Positions 8,899 through 17,687 of a stretch of 64,000 bases of DNA are shown piece by piece. The notes under the pieces are model-generated. The model did no database searches and had not been told where the DNA came from. It saw only the letters and a list, made by a program, of their open reading frames with translations. Source of the stretch: DASVUS01 sp036388675 (GTDB lineage Bacteria; Armatimonadota; Abditibacteriia; Abditibacteriales; Abditibacteriaceae); NCBI GenBank assembly GCA_036388675.1, contig DASVRI010000005.1:1-64000 (forward strand), given 5' to 3'. Made by a program: the position numbers and the translations under genes. Within the stretch, counting starts at the first letter, position 1. Each line of letters begins with the position of its first letter.

Positions 8899-10671
8899 AT
8901 GTCAGCTTCCACAGGTGCAACGGGAAAGGACAAACCACAAGTGAAGAAGGCTGCTCCAACCACGCAAGAAAAGACCAAAACTAAACGTTCAACAACCCCA
9001 CAGCAACGCCGAAAAGCACAGCGCGAACGCATCCAGAAAGTGAGTCGGGAAGCGCTTGGTTTCGACCATTTGCGTCCCGGCCAACGCGAAGCGATTGAAG
9101 CGTTGCTACAGGGTCACGATACGCTGGCCGTGTTGCCGACAGGAGCCGGTAAATCGGCCATCTATCAAATTGCAGGCGAATTGATGCCGGGGCCAACAAT
9201 CGTGGTATCACCCTTATTAGCTTTGCAGCGCGATCAAGTCGAGAGCATCAACGAAGCCGATGTCGGCAGTGCCGCTGCCTTGAATTCGGCGCAACGCGCA
9301 AGAGAGCGTCAGGAAACGTTGGAAGAACTTGAAGAAGGAGAACTCGAATTTATCTTTCTCGCGCCGGAGCAATTCAATAACGCCGATCTGCTGGAACAGT
9401 TGCGCGCAGCAAAACCTTCATTGTTGGTCGTGGACGAAGCACATTGTGTTTCGGAGTGGGGCCACGACTTCCGTCCCGACTACTTGAAACTGGGAGCCGT
9501 TATTGAAGCGTTGGGGCAACCACGAGTACTCGCACTCACGGCCACGGCGGCTCCACCGGTGCGTAAAGAAATTGTCGAACGACTGGGACTGCAAGAACCG
9601 CGCGTCATTGTGCAAGGCTTCGACCGGCCCAACATCTGGCTGGGGACGCGACGCTTTGAAAACGAAGACGCCAAGCGCGCTGCGTTGCTCGATGAGGTTT
9701 TGGCTGCCGTTGCACAGGGCGAGAAACCAGGCATCGTGTATGTGGCGACACGCAAATGCGCCGAGGAGGTTGCATTTGCGCTGGGCGAAGCGGGTGTGCG
9801 AGCGCTGTTTTATCACGCCGGCATGAAGCCCGCCGAACGAGAACAAGCGCAGGCAGCTTTCATGGAGGGCGACACGGACATCATCGTGGCTACGATTGCC
9901 TTCGGCATGGGCATCGACAAGCCCGATGTGCGCTGGGTTTTTCATCACGATGTCAGTGATTCACTCGATTCCTATTACCAGGAAATCGGGCGCGCCGGGC
10001 GCGATGACCAGCCGTCGCGCGCCTTGCTTTTCTATGTGCCAAAAGACCTCAATGTGCATCGTTTCTTCTCCGGCGGAGGGCGCATTGAAGCCGACGATGT
10101 GACGCAGGTCGCAGCCGCCATTCTCAAGGGTGACGGCCATGCCGATGCCGAAGAGTTGCCCGCAGAAACCGAACTATCGCGCACCAGGCTGAACCGTGTG
10201 CTGCACGCACTGCAAGATGCAGGAGCCGTCCACATCGCGCCGGATGGCGAAGTGGCGGCGCAAGAGCCGCTACAAAATGTGAGTCAAGTGGCACGAGGCG
10301 TGCTGCAAAGCGAAGAGCAGCGTCGCCACTTCGAACGCTCTCGCCTCGATATGATGCAAAGCTACGCCGAGGCTTCGGCTTGCCGGCGCGGCTTCATTCT
10401 CAACTACTTCGGAGAAGAGTTCGATGCGCCGGATGGCCGCTGCAACAATTGCGACAACTGCCAACGCGCTGCACACGTTGAGCCAACCCCAACGAGTACT
10501 CAACCCTTCCCCATCAACAGTCGCGTGCGGCACGCACAATGGGGCGAAGGTGAGGTGCTGCGCTACGAAGCGGACAAGATGGTGGTGCTCTTTGACAGCG
10601 TCGGTTACAAAACAATGGCAGTTGATTTGGTGCTGCAAAACGCTCTGCTGCAAATCGTTACGCAAGAATAA
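8899..10671 (+). CDS. recQ: RecQ-family ATP-dependent DNA helicase
   Basis: 590 residues from the ATG at 8899 (a TTG 12 bases earlier is possible). 3'-5' DNA helicase for recombination and replication repair. Walker A LPTGAGKS has Lys85, the DEAH box is at 179-182 followed by CVSEWGHDFRPDY, and the RecQ zinc cluster is Cys495, Cys515, Cys518, Cys521. A basic, Lys/Thr-rich N-terminus of ~45 residues precedes the helicase core. The usual HRDC domain is absent; the C-terminus instead ends with VRHAQWGEGEVL, a small beta domain also seen at the end of PcrA-type helicases, including the one at 40695-43016. Confidence 0.9.
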   Translation: MSASTGATGKDKPQVKKAAPTTQEKTKTKRSTTPQQRRKAQRERIQKVSREALGFDHLRPGQREAIEALLQGHDTLAVLPTGAGKSAIYQIAGELMPGPTIVVSPLLALQRDQVESINEADVGSAAALNSAQRARERQETLEELEEGELEFIFLAPEQFNNADLLEQLRAAKPSLLVVDEAHCVSEWGHDFRPDYLKLGAVIEALGQPRVLALTATAAPPVRKEIVERLGLQEPRVIVQGFDRPNIWLGTRRFENEDAKRAALLDEVLAAVAQGEKPGIVYVATRKCAEEVAFALGEAGVRALFYHAGMKPAEREQAQAAFMEGDTDIIVATIAFGMGIDKPDVRWVFHHDVSDSLDSYYQEIGRAGRDDQPSRALLFYVPKDLNVHRFFSGGGRIEADDVTQVAAAILKGDGHADAEELPAETELSRTRLNRVLHALQDAGAVHIAPDGEVAAQEPLQNVSQVARGVLQSEEQRRHFERSRLDMMQSYAEASACRRGFILNYFGEEFDAPDGRCNNCDNCQRAAHVEPTPTSTQPFPINSRVRHAQWGEGEVLRYEADKMVVLFDSVGYKTMAVDLVLQNALLQIVTQE

Positions 10672-10778
10672 TTCCAACGTTCGCCACAGCACGCAGCGTT
10701 GTTGTAACGGCACAAAAGCCGCTCATCTGCCGCGCGACTTACGGAACGATTGGCGCCGCGAGGCACGGAGGACATTGC

Positions 10779-11279
10779 ATGACACAGCAGGATCAGCCTC
10801 AACAAACCGATGACAGAACATCAACTCATAACACCGATGTCGATGAAGCCGCTTTCGCCGTAGCGCCCGATGACCCACGCAGCACGCAGGTGCGCGGCGG
10901 TTTAGAAGCCGATCTGGGCGGTGTTAACGACCATCCAACGGAAGTAAACGCCGCCGGTGAAGGCGCGGCAAATCTGGGCACCACAAGCGCCGACCTGTCG
11001 GCCACGCAAGACGATGCAGGCGCAGTCGGCACGGGTGCGGGAACGGCCAACAGCGGTCAACTCACCATGAACACGACGGGCCTGTTCGCGCCGCATTCCG
11101 GCCCGCCCGGTGTTGGCCCCGTCGAAGGTAGCCGCACGGGTATTGAGGCACCGCAAGTTGAAATGACCGACATCGGCCTGGTTGATGTCAACATGGTTGA
11201 TATGAGCGTGACCGGCGACGATGACAACATTCAAGGCGGCGGTGCGCGCGTCGAAGATGAAGACGGCAATCCGTTGTAA
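10779..11279 (+). CDS. Hypothetical acidic low-complexity protein
   Basis: 166 residues, unrecognised. Strongly acidic and rich in Gly, Ala, Asp and Thr, without Cys, signal peptide or membrane segment, so probably a soluble disordered protein. A GGAGGAC-type ribosome site precedes the start. Composition resembles the 81-residue protein at 15580-15825 (both start MT and share Asp/Gly/Thr-rich stretches), suggesting a small family of stress-type or hydrophilin-like proteins in this region. Function unknown. Confidence 0.6.
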   Translation: MTQQDQPQQTDDRTSTHNTDVDEAAFAVAPDDPRSTQVRGGLEADLGGVNDHPTEVNAAGEGAANLGTTSADLSATQDDAGAVGTGAGTANSGQLTMNTTGLFAPHSGPPGVGPVEGSRTGIEAPQVEMTDIGLVDVNMVDMSVTGDDDNIQGGGARVEDEDGNPL

Positions 11280-11318
11280 ATTGCGCGAACCTACCTGCGA
11301 CTACGACTAAGGAGCGGC

Positions 11319-12152
11319 ATGAACTCTCGACTGACTGCATCTTCACGCATCGCCTCAACCACTCTGTTGAGCGCTGTGGCGTTGTGCTTGTGGAGCTACC
11401 TGCCGTGCCGTGCCCAGGAACAGGACTCGCCGTCCCAGAGCCGGCAGGAGCAAAGCCAGGAGCTACAAAGTGCTACGGATTTGCAGCAAGGTGCACCGCT
11501 CCAGGTGGAAGACACCGAGACAGCCGACGCCGGGAGTACTCAAGTGCAGGTTTCGACGCGTTACGACCGCACGCGCCACGGCGAGAATGAATTTGAAATC
11601 GAGACGGAGCTGCAACGAGGTCTTAGCGACAATACACAGGCCAGCATCGCAGTGCCTTATAAATTTGGTTCGGGCGATAAGACCGGCAGCGGGGATCTGC
11701 GCCTGCGGTTAATGCGCCGCATGAGCGAGCAGTCGGGCAGCTTGCCGGCGTTTGCGCTGGTTGCACGCGCCGATCTACCGACGGGACGCAATACACGAGG
11801 CATTGATACAGCCTTGAAACTTGTTGCCACGCGTTCTCTGGAAGGCACGCCGCCGCAGCGCCTGCACTTCAATGCGCAGTGGATGCACAATGCCAAACGT
11901 CGCATTGATGAGCGCTCCAACCAATATCAAGTTGTGTTCGGCTATGACCGCTCGTTGGGCACGAACTCACTTTTGCTACTCGACTTCGTGCGCGAACAGC
12001 AGCCAGAAAAAGGTGAAACCGAAAACCTTGTCGAACTGGGAATTCGCCGCACTCTTTCATCGCAGGCCGTGTTGGGTCTGGGTGTGGGAGCAGGTATCGG
12101 AGAGGACTCGCCGCATTTTCGAGTGGTAGCTTCATTCGAAACTCAGCTCTAA
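11319..12152 (+). CDS. Outer-membrane beta-barrel-like protein, signal peptide
   Basis: 277 residues. A signal peptide ending near LPCRAQ (about residue 29) is followed by a Gln/Ser-rich linker and then alternating strands such as VQVSTRYDRTR, FEIETELQRGLSDNTQASI and LRLRLMRRMSE, ending with an aromatic-type beta strand FRVVASFETQL. This pattern fits the phenol-degradation MetA-like or general transporter/OMP beta-barrel families and argues for a diderm envelope. Start is supported by AAGGAG upstream. It is followed by envelope-stress type genes. Precise role unknown. Confidence 0.65.
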   Translation: MNSRLTASSRIASTTLLSAVALCLWSYLPCRAQEQDSPSQSRQEQSQELQSATDLQQGAPLQVEDTETADAGSTQVQVSTRYDRTRHGENEFEIETELQRGLSDNTQASIAVPYKFGSGDKTGSGDLRLRLMRRMSEQSGSLPAFALVARADLPTGRNTRGIDTALKLVATRSLEGTPPQRLHFNAQWMHNAKRRIDERSNQYQVVFGYDRSLGTNSLLLLDFVREQQPEKGETENLVELGIRRTLSSQAVLGLGVGAGIGEDSPHFRVVASFETQL

Positions 12153-12203
12153 GAGTTAAGTTCACGCTCGTGACAAGCCTCACGAGTGCCAGGAGGAGGA
12201 AGT

Positions 12204-12596
12204 ATGGCGGAAACAAAAGACAGTAAATCGTTGGGTGAGCTGTTCGGTGAACTCGCCCGCGAAACGAGTACTCTGATACGGCAGGAAGTGCAACTCGCCC
12301 AGGCCGAGATGACGCACAAAGCAGCCACCTTCGGTAAAAATCTCGCGTTTGTCGTAGTGGCCGGGTGTCTCGCCTTCGTCGGCTTTCAGGCGCTGGTGGC
12401 CGCCGCTATTCTCGCGCTGGCGCAGGTCGTCGATCCCTGGTTGGCAGCGCTCATCGTGGGCGGCGTGCTGGCCGCAATCGCCGCTATTCTTCTGGTGAAA
12501 GCAATCGGCGCCATGAAGAATGAAGGTGCTGTTCCCAGGCAAACGGTCGAGACAATCAAGGAGGACGTGCAATGGGCGAAGAAACAAGTGGGATGA
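12204..12596 (+). CDS. Phage-holin-family (DUF1469) membrane protein
   Basis: 130 residues. An amphipathic N-terminal segment (SLGELFGELARETSTLIRQE) is followed by two hydrophobic helices (about residues 49-70 and 77-101), the layout of the DUF1469 / 'phage holin family' proteins that are common in non-phage stress operons. The start at 12204 is chosen because AGGAGGAGGA lies four bases upstream. The 3' end overlaps the next gene by 25 bases. DUF1469 and DUF3618 genes commonly neighbour each other, as here. Confidence 0.8.
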   Translation: MAETKDSKSLGELFGELARETSTLIRQEVQLAQAEMTHKAATFGKNLAFVVVAGCLAFVGFQALVAAAILALAQVVDPWLAALIVGGVLAAIAAILLVKAIGAMKNEGAVPRQTVETIKEDVQWAKKQVG

Positions 12597-13945
12597 ATGC
12601 TGCCCTGAACGGCACCACGCCAAACGATACACATAGCGATAGCAACGATCCGGGCGAGATTCGCAGCGACATTGAAGAAACGCGCGCTGAACTGAGCGAT
12701 ACCATCGATGCCATTCAAGCCAAGCTCGACCCGCAGCGTGTGAAGGAACGCGTCACCGAAACAGTGCGTGAAGCGACGCTGGGACGCGCGCAATATTACG
12801 CCGAGCAGGCGCGCACGAAGATCGGCGAAGTGGCTACGCCTGCGATGGCTGCCATCAAAGACGCCGCGCAGCGCGTCGAAGAAAAGAGGCACGCGCACGA
12901 GGGCAACCTGGCGAGTACTCACCAGGCGTCAAAACCTGGGCAACTCAAGCCGATCTCCGAGCAAGTTGTTGTGGTGTTTGGTGCCTCCAGCGGCATCGGG
13001 CGTGAAACTGCGACTCAGTTCGCCAAGCGCGGTGCCAAAGTGGTTGTCGCGGCACGTAGCCAGGCCGGGTTGCTTTCCCTGGTCGAGTCCATTCGCAACC
13101 TGGGCGGACAGGCGACCGCTGTGGCCGCTGATGTGACCGATTTCGCGCAGGTAAAAGCCGTGGCCGACCGTGCTGTGGCCGAGTATGGCCGCCTTGATAC
13201 GTGGGTGCATTGCGCCGCTGTGTCGCTTTATGCCACGTTTGAAGAAACCACGCCCGAAGAGTTCGCGCGTTTGATTGAAGTCAATCTGGTGGGACAGGCT
13301 CATGGCGCTATGGCCGCGTTGCCGCACCTGCGTCGCGAAGGACGCGGCGCATTGATTCACGTTTCATCGGTGGAAGCGAAGCGTTCGTTTCCCCTGCAAA
13401 GCGCCTACTCGTCGTCCAAGCACGGCATCATCGGTTTTCTGGATGCCTTGCGCATGGAATTGATGCGCGACGGCGTGCCCATCAGCGTAACGAACGTCAT
13501 GCCGGCAGGTATCAACACGCCGTTTTTCAACAAAGCACGCACCAAGATGGGCGTTAAGCCGATGCCTGCACCGCCGATCTATCATCCACAAGTCGTGGCG
13601 GAAGTGATTCTGCACGCGGCGGAACATCCAACGCGCGACATTACGGCCGGCGGCGCCAGCAAGATGATGATCGCCATGCAGAAGATGAGCCCCGCTCTGC
13701 TGGACGCAATTTTTTCGCGCGCCGGTTTCCCAGCCCAGCAGACCAAAGAACACAAGTCGCAAGATGCACCGGACAACCTGTTTGCGCCGATTGAAGGCTT
13801 CGACAAAGTCGGTGGAGACTTCAGCGACAAGTCGAAACCGAAAAGCATCAGCAACTGGCTGGAAACACATCCCCAGGCGCAACGAGCAATCCAGAGTGTG
13901 GCCGTCGCCGGTGTGATGTTGTGGCTGTTGCGCAGACGTTCCTAG
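12572..13945 (+). CDS. DUF3618-short-chain dehydrogenase fusion protein
   Basis: 457 residues. Residues ~28-60 (IRSDIEETRAELSDTIDAI) are a DUF3618 module, normally a free small protein. Residues ~128-345 are a classical SDR: FGASSGIG for NAD(P) binding, a Ser in HVSSVEA, and catalytic YSSSK. A hydrophobic C-terminal stretch (AIQSVAVAGVMLWLLRRRS) looks like a membrane tail. The start overlaps the holin-family gene. The SDR half is an oxidoreductase of unknown substrate, possibly brought to the membrane by the DUF3618 part and tail. No stop or frameshift separates the two parts. Confidence 0.85.
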   Translation: MGEETSGMNAALNGTTPNDTHSDSNDPGEIRSDIEETRAELSDTIDAIQAKLDPQRVKERVTETVREATLGRAQYYAEQARTKIGEVATPAMAAIKDAAQRVEEKRHAHEGNLASTHQASKPGQLKPISEQVVVVFGASSGIGRETATQFAKRGAKVVVAARSQAGLLSLVESIRNLGGQATAVAADVTDFAQVKAVADRAVAEYGRLDTWVHCAAVSLYATFEETTPEEFARLIEVNLVGQAHGAMAALPHLRREGRGALIHVSSVEAKRSFPLQSAYSSSKHGIIGFLDALRMELMRDGVPISVTNVMPAGINTPFFNKARTKMGVKPMPAPPIYHPQVVAEVILHAAEHPTRDITAGGASKMMIAMQKMSPALLDAIFSRAGFPAQQTKEHKSQDAPDNLFAPIEGFDKVGGDFSDKSKPKSISNWLETHPQAQRAIQSVAVAGVMLWLLRRRS

Positions 13946-14015
13946 TCTCGGTTTTACAAACGTAGAAAACCAGTCGTTCCAAAATCCATCCACACTTGCA
14001 GAGAGGAAGCGTCTA

Positions 14016-15419
14016 GTGTCGACACTTTCGCCGATCCGTGTCGCGCCCGGCGGGCGTTACTTTGAGACTTTCGATGGACAGCCGTTTCTTTTTCTAGGCC
14101 CCAACGACGCCGTCAACTGGCCGAGTTTGAACGGCCTGTATCGACGGCGCGATATTGCCGGCGTCGAATCGTATCTCCAAAACATGGCGGAGAATGGCGT
14201 CAACATGCTGCGCATCATGTTGGAGTATGCGCACGTCAATACACGCTTCTTCGAGCGTCCCGCAGGTCGTTTCAACCCGAGCATGATTCGCTTGTGGGAC
14301 GATCTCTTCGCACGCTGCGAACGCTTCGGCATCCGAGTACTCCTGGCGCCGTGGGACAACTACTGGATGGCCTTGCGCTGGCATCATCACCCCTACAACG
14401 CGGCCAATGGCGGCCCGGCGCAGTCGCCACAGTCGTTTTTCACCGAGGAAGAAACCATCGCCGCAACGATTCGGCGCTTGCAATTTGTGGTGGAGCGCTG
14501 GGGCGGCTGCGGTGCGTTTGCCGCCTGGGACTTGTTTAACGAGATTCATCCCTACTACGGCGGCACACCAGGCGAACAAGGCGCCGTTATCACGCGCCTT
14601 TCCGAAGCGGTGCGCGAGGCCGAGTTGCGCATGTGGGGCTACACGCGCCCGCAGACGGTTTCCATCTTTGGCCCTGAACCCGAAGGCGATTACGAAGAAC
14701 TGATATTCCGCCACCCTTGTCTCGATTTCGCTTCGACGCACATCTATCATCGCAGCGGCATCGACCGGCCCAAGAACACGGTTATCGCCGCGCTCACCAT
14801 GGCGCAGTGGGTGCGCTATGCGTTGGACAGAACACCCTCAGACCGGCCCTTCACCGATTCGGAGCACGGCCCCATCGACCTCTTCAACAACTCCAAGAAA
14901 ATGATGCCCGAAGAGTTCGACGATGAATACGAGCGCCACATGATGTGGGCGCACCTGGCCAGTGGCGGAGCGGGTTGCGGCATGCGCTGGCCGGCGCGCC
15001 ATCCTCACGTTATCACGGCGGGGACACGCCGCTCCATCGGAGCCATGACCGCTTTCATCAAGCACCTCGAATGGCGCTGCTTCGCGCCGCGCAATGCCGT
15101 GCCCGATGTCGAACTCGGCACACACGAGCTTGAAGTCTTCGCCTGTCGCGACGACCAGCAGGCCGTTGTGTGGCTGCTGCGTAAGGCACCAACCGGCCAT
15201 TGCGGCATTTTGCCGCGGAGTGAACCACTGCACAACGTGCGTGTGACAGTGCGCGGCCTTGTACCGGGCGAGTACTCGATTATGCAGTGGGACACGCGCC
15301 AGGGTCATTCTCCAGGTTATTTGTGCGCCACAACCGACAATGAGCGAACCCTGCACTTCACCCTGCCAGTGTTGCAAAACGACCTGGCTCTGGCCGTGCG
15401 TCTCGCCGCCAACAGGTGA
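14016..15419 (+). CDS. GH5-like glycoside hydrolase
   Basis: 467 residues with a GTG start and GAGAGGAAG upstream. TIM-barrel glycosidase resembling GH5 mannanase/cellulase relatives: GVNMLRIMLEYAH, then WDLFNEIHP with acid/base Glu176, and TDSEHGPID with the likely nucleophile Glu283. A C-terminal beta domain of ~100 residues ends with LALAVRLA. No signal peptide is visible, so it may act in the cytoplasm on imported oligosaccharides or on glycans made by the operon upstream. Substrate inferred only broadly. Confidence 0.75.
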   Translation: MSTLSPIRVAPGGRYFETFDGQPFLFLGPNDAVNWPSLNGLYRRRDIAGVESYLQNMAENGVNMLRIMLEYAHVNTRFFERPAGRFNPSMIRLWDDLFARCERFGIRVLLAPWDNYWMALRWHHHPYNAANGGPAQSPQSFFTEEETIAATIRRLQFVVERWGGCGAFAAWDLFNEIHPYYGGTPGEQGAVITRLSEAVREAELRMWGYTRPQTVSIFGPEPEGDYEELIFRHPCLDFASTHIYHRSGIDRPKNTVIAALTMAQWVRYALDRTPSDRPFTDSEHGPIDLFNNSKKMMPEEFDDEYERHMMWAHLASGGAGCGMRWPARHPHVITAGTRRSIGAMTAFIKHLEWRCFAPRNAVPDVELGTHELEVFACRDDQQAVVWLLRKAPTGHCGILPRSEPLHNVRVTVRGLVPGEYSIMQWDTRQGHSPGYLCATTDNERTLHFTLPVLQNDLALAVRLAANR

Positions 15420-15438
15420 GTTGTGGTGCAGCCGGTTT

Positions 15439-15474
15439 GTTCCATGATTTCTTCATGTTCCATGATTTCTTCAA
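15439..15474. repeat. Tandem repeat, 2 x 18 bp
   Basis: Two adjacent copies of GTTCCATGATTTCTTCAT (last base differs in the second) just downstream of the glycosidase gene, in a non-coding spacer. Confidence 0.85.
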
Positions 15475-15579
15475 GTTTTGATGATTCTGTGCGGTGATGA
15501 ACACAAGAAGACTTTCTGCGGCACTACAATGGCGCGTACAACCTCCTGTTAAAAACTGATTACGCAGGATAACCATACG

Positions 15580-15825
15580 ATGACTGATAGTGCGCAGGGC
15601 AACACGCAAGAACCGCAAACGGTAGAGGACAGCCGCACTGACATGGGTGCAGCCGGTAGCGGCTCGGGAGATGCCACGGCTGTTACCGGCACGGCCAGTG
15701 CAGGCACCAACGACGCGGGAGTTGGCGGCACGTCCGAATACGTGGGAGTGCCGGGAAGTGCCGGCGCGGGCGGCGCTGAATCCAGCACAGCAGGTACCCC
15801 TGAAGCCGGGCAGAACCAGATTTAA
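15580..15825 (+). CDS. Hypothetical Gly/Ala/Thr-rich small protein
   Basis: 81 residues, no recognised domain. Composition is dominated by Gly, Ala, Ser and Thr with a few acidic residues; no signal peptide, no Cys. CAGGAT about eleven bases upstream may serve as ribosome site. Similar in style to the protein at 10779-11279. It may be a disordered stress protein; real expression is not certain. Confidence 0.45.
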   Translation: MTDSAQGNTQEPQTVEDSRTDMGAAGSGSGDATAVTGTASAGTNDAGVGGTSEYVGVPGSAGAGGAESSTAGTPEAGQNQI

Positions 15826-15928
15826 TCTGTCAATCGAAGCGGACGTTGAGTGCCTGCATTGTGAGTTTTGTCTTATAACAATTTTTGTTATTTAGTGTGC
15901 GTTAAAGGACAGTACATCGCTTTCTGAA

Positions 15929-15994
15929 ACAGCACAATAATGTCAGAGCGAAACAAACAAGACAGCACAATAATGTCGGAGCGAAACAAACAAG
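15929..15994. repeat. Tandem repeat, 2 x 33 bp
   Basis: Two adjacent 33-base copies beginning ACAGCACAATAATGTC differ at one position. The second copy ends inside the ribosome-binding region (AAGGAGG) of the following gene, so the duplication lies in its 5' leader. Confidence 0.9.
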
Positions 15995-16007
15995 GAGGTG
16001 AGTAAAT

Positions 16008-16511
16008 ATGCGATATACGCAACTCGGAAATGTGCTCGGATTAAGCGCAGTGATGCTGTTGAGTGGCATCGCCTTCGCACAAGGCGGCGCAGGCGGCGGC
16101 ACTGATGCCGGCGGCACGGGTGCAGGCGGCACGGGCACCACAGGTGCAACTGGCGGCACCGACATGAGCGGCACCGGAGCTGGCGGTGGCACCGACATGA
16201 GCGGCGGCACGGCAGGTGGAGGCACGGACATGGCCGGAGGAACGGCTGGCGGCGGCACGGATATGGGCGGCGGCACAGGGACCGGCACCGACATGAGCGC
16301 TGGTGCAGGCACCGGGGCCGGAGCTGGCGGCGGCACCTCCATGAGCGGCGGTGGCTCCATGAGCGGTGGCAGCATGGGCGCCGGTGGAGGTAGCATGTCT
16401 GGAGGCCGTATGGCCGATACAGGCGGCGCACCGTTACTGCTGATGTTGGCCGGCACGTCGATGGCCGGTGGTGCAGCATTCATGCTGCGCCGCAAGCGCA
16501 CTGAGGCGTAG
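16008..16511 (+). CDS. Glycine-rich surface protein with LPXTG-like sorting signal
   Basis: 167 residues. Signal peptide (hydrophobic to FAQ, residue ~25), then about 105 residues of degenerate Gly-rich repeats of the GGGTDM and GGSMSG kind, then MADTGG (residues 135-140), a hydrophobic helix and the basic tail RRKR. This order, motif-helix-basic tail, is that of sortase substrates; MADTG resembles the LAxTG form. A sortase gene follows 160 bases downstream, which strengthens the call. An excellent AAGGAGGTGAG ribosome site precedes the ATG. It is predicted to be attached to the cell surface after cleavage between Thr138 and Gly139. Confidence 0.75.
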   Translation: MRYTQLGNVLGLSAVMLLSGIAFAQGGAGGGTDAGGTGAGGTGTTGATGGTDMSGTGAGGGTDMSGGTAGGGTDMAGGTAGGGTDMGGGTGTGTDMSAGAGTGAGAGGGTSMSGGGSMSGGSMGAGGGSMSGGRMADTGGAPLLLMLAGTSMAGGAAFMLRRKRTEA

Positions 16512-16573
16512 TTGTCAATCAGTCACACTGTTGTTCAGTTATTCAGTCTGTTGTTGAGTTGTTCATACTTGGA

Positions 16574-16632
16574 GCCGGCGCTGCGTCGTTCAAGAGTTAT
16601 GATGCATCATAACTTTGAGCTTGCAGCGTCGG
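16574..16632 (+). terminator. Nested hairpin between surface protein and sortase genes
   Basis: A perfect 20-bp palindrome AGTTATGATGCATCATAACT (16595-16614) is extended by imperfect outer arms GCCGGCGCTGC and GCAGCGTCGGC. It may separate the highly expressed surface-protein transcript from that of the sortase. Confidence 0.45.
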
Positions 16633-16671
16633 CCTCTTTGTCAGTGACTGGTCTAGCCGTTGCGAGTACTC

Positions 16672-17382
16672 ATGAAGCGTTTGCAGCGTCCCGCATTGAT
16701 TTTTATTCTGATTGTCGGTGTTTGCATGGCTCTATGGCCTGCCGGAGAACGGGTCTATGGATGGTGGAACCAGCGTGCCCTGCAAGCGGCGTGGCAGGAA
16801 ACGATCAGTGCTTCAAGCACTGCTGTCCAGAGCGGCCAACGACAAGATAAAGCGAGCAGCAGGCCGGCAAGAGTTGTTGCCGTTTCCAGCATGGCTAGTG
16901 CAGTTCACTCTTCTAAAACCACATCCCCAACGTATACCAAGTCGCACAAGCAGGCTGTAATTAAACCCCTGTCCAAACCCCGAGCCTGGGTGCCGGCCAG
17001 ACTGTCTATCCCCGACATCGACCTGGATGCTATTGTCGTGCAAGGCGTTGGGCCGCAAATGCTGCGCAAGGGGCCGGGACACGATCCTACTTCCGTTTTG
17101 CCCGGAGAAAAAGGCAACTGCGTTATTGCAGCACATCGCAATGCCTATGGGTGGTGGTTCTATCGATTGGGCAGCCTGGGCGTCGATTCCGTTATTCAAT
17201 TGCAAACACCGCAGGAAACGCTGACCTACCGCGTAGCATTGACTCGCGTTGTTAGAGAAGACGACCTCTCGCTCCTGCAACAAACCGCCTATCCTCGACT
17301 CACACTTTATACCTGCACTCTTCCCAAGAGCGACCAACGTGTTGTTGTAGTCGCTAATCTTGTGGCGCGAAGGGCATCATGA
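16672..17382 (+). CDS. Class D/E-type sortase
   Basis: 236 residues from ATG 16672 (an in-frame TTG at 16660 is an alternative). A membrane-anchoring N-terminal helix, a Ser/Lys-rich linker of ~90 residues, then the sortase barrel: LSIPDIDLDAIVVQGVG, LPGEKGNCVIAAHRN with catalytic His155, LTLYTC with nucleophile Cys215, and the Arg in KSDQRVVV. Sortases cut a C-terminal LPXTG-like signal and transfer the protein to a nucleophile at the cell surface. The neighbouring gene at 16008 carries the only such signal seen in the window, so this is probably a dedicated pair. The iterated palindrome sits directly before the ATG. Confidence 0.9.
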   Translation: MKRLQRPALIFILIVGVCMALWPAGERVYGWWNQRALQAAWQETISASSTAVQSGQRQDKASSRPARVVAVSSMASAVHSSKTTSPTYTKSHKQAVIKPLSKPRAWVPARLSIPDIDLDAIVVQGVGPQMLRKGPGHDPTSVLPGEKGNCVIAAHRNAYGWWFYRLGSLGVDSVIQLQTPQETLTYRVALTRVVREDDLSLLQQTAYPRLTLYTCTLPKSDQRVVVVANLVARRAS

Positions 17383-17687
17383 ACACGGAATTTTAGGGCC
17401 CCAATAGTCATCGCGCTTATTCTCAATTGAGTACTCGCTTTGTGTATACAAGCGCACACACCGCGTTCTCCCCGGTCAACATATTTGCTCCGCTCGGCTA
17501 CAGTGCAGTTCCGAACCTTCTTGAAGTCGGGCGCACCCGCAAGGGGAGGTGGAGTGATGGTTCTGGTGTCGCTTTGCGACGCGATGGGGAGAACCGTAGA
17601 AGTTATTGAGCAAGACAACTGTTGACATCTAGAAGTTGCAGGTTGCCGCACAGGCAAAAACAATCAGGAAACAGGAAGGCAAGCAAA
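17383..17687. other. Spacer upstream of the DUF4142 gene
   Basis: About 300 bases without a supported gene. It holds one GAGTACTC copy at 17429 and a leader with the ribosome site CAGGAAGGCAAG just before the next ATG. No clear promoter or terminator could be assigned. Confidence 0.5.

Noticed and set aside
12204..12596. Prophage remnant because of a 'phage holin family' protein
   Set aside because: DUF1469 proteins are common in ordinary chromosomes and no other phage gene is present.
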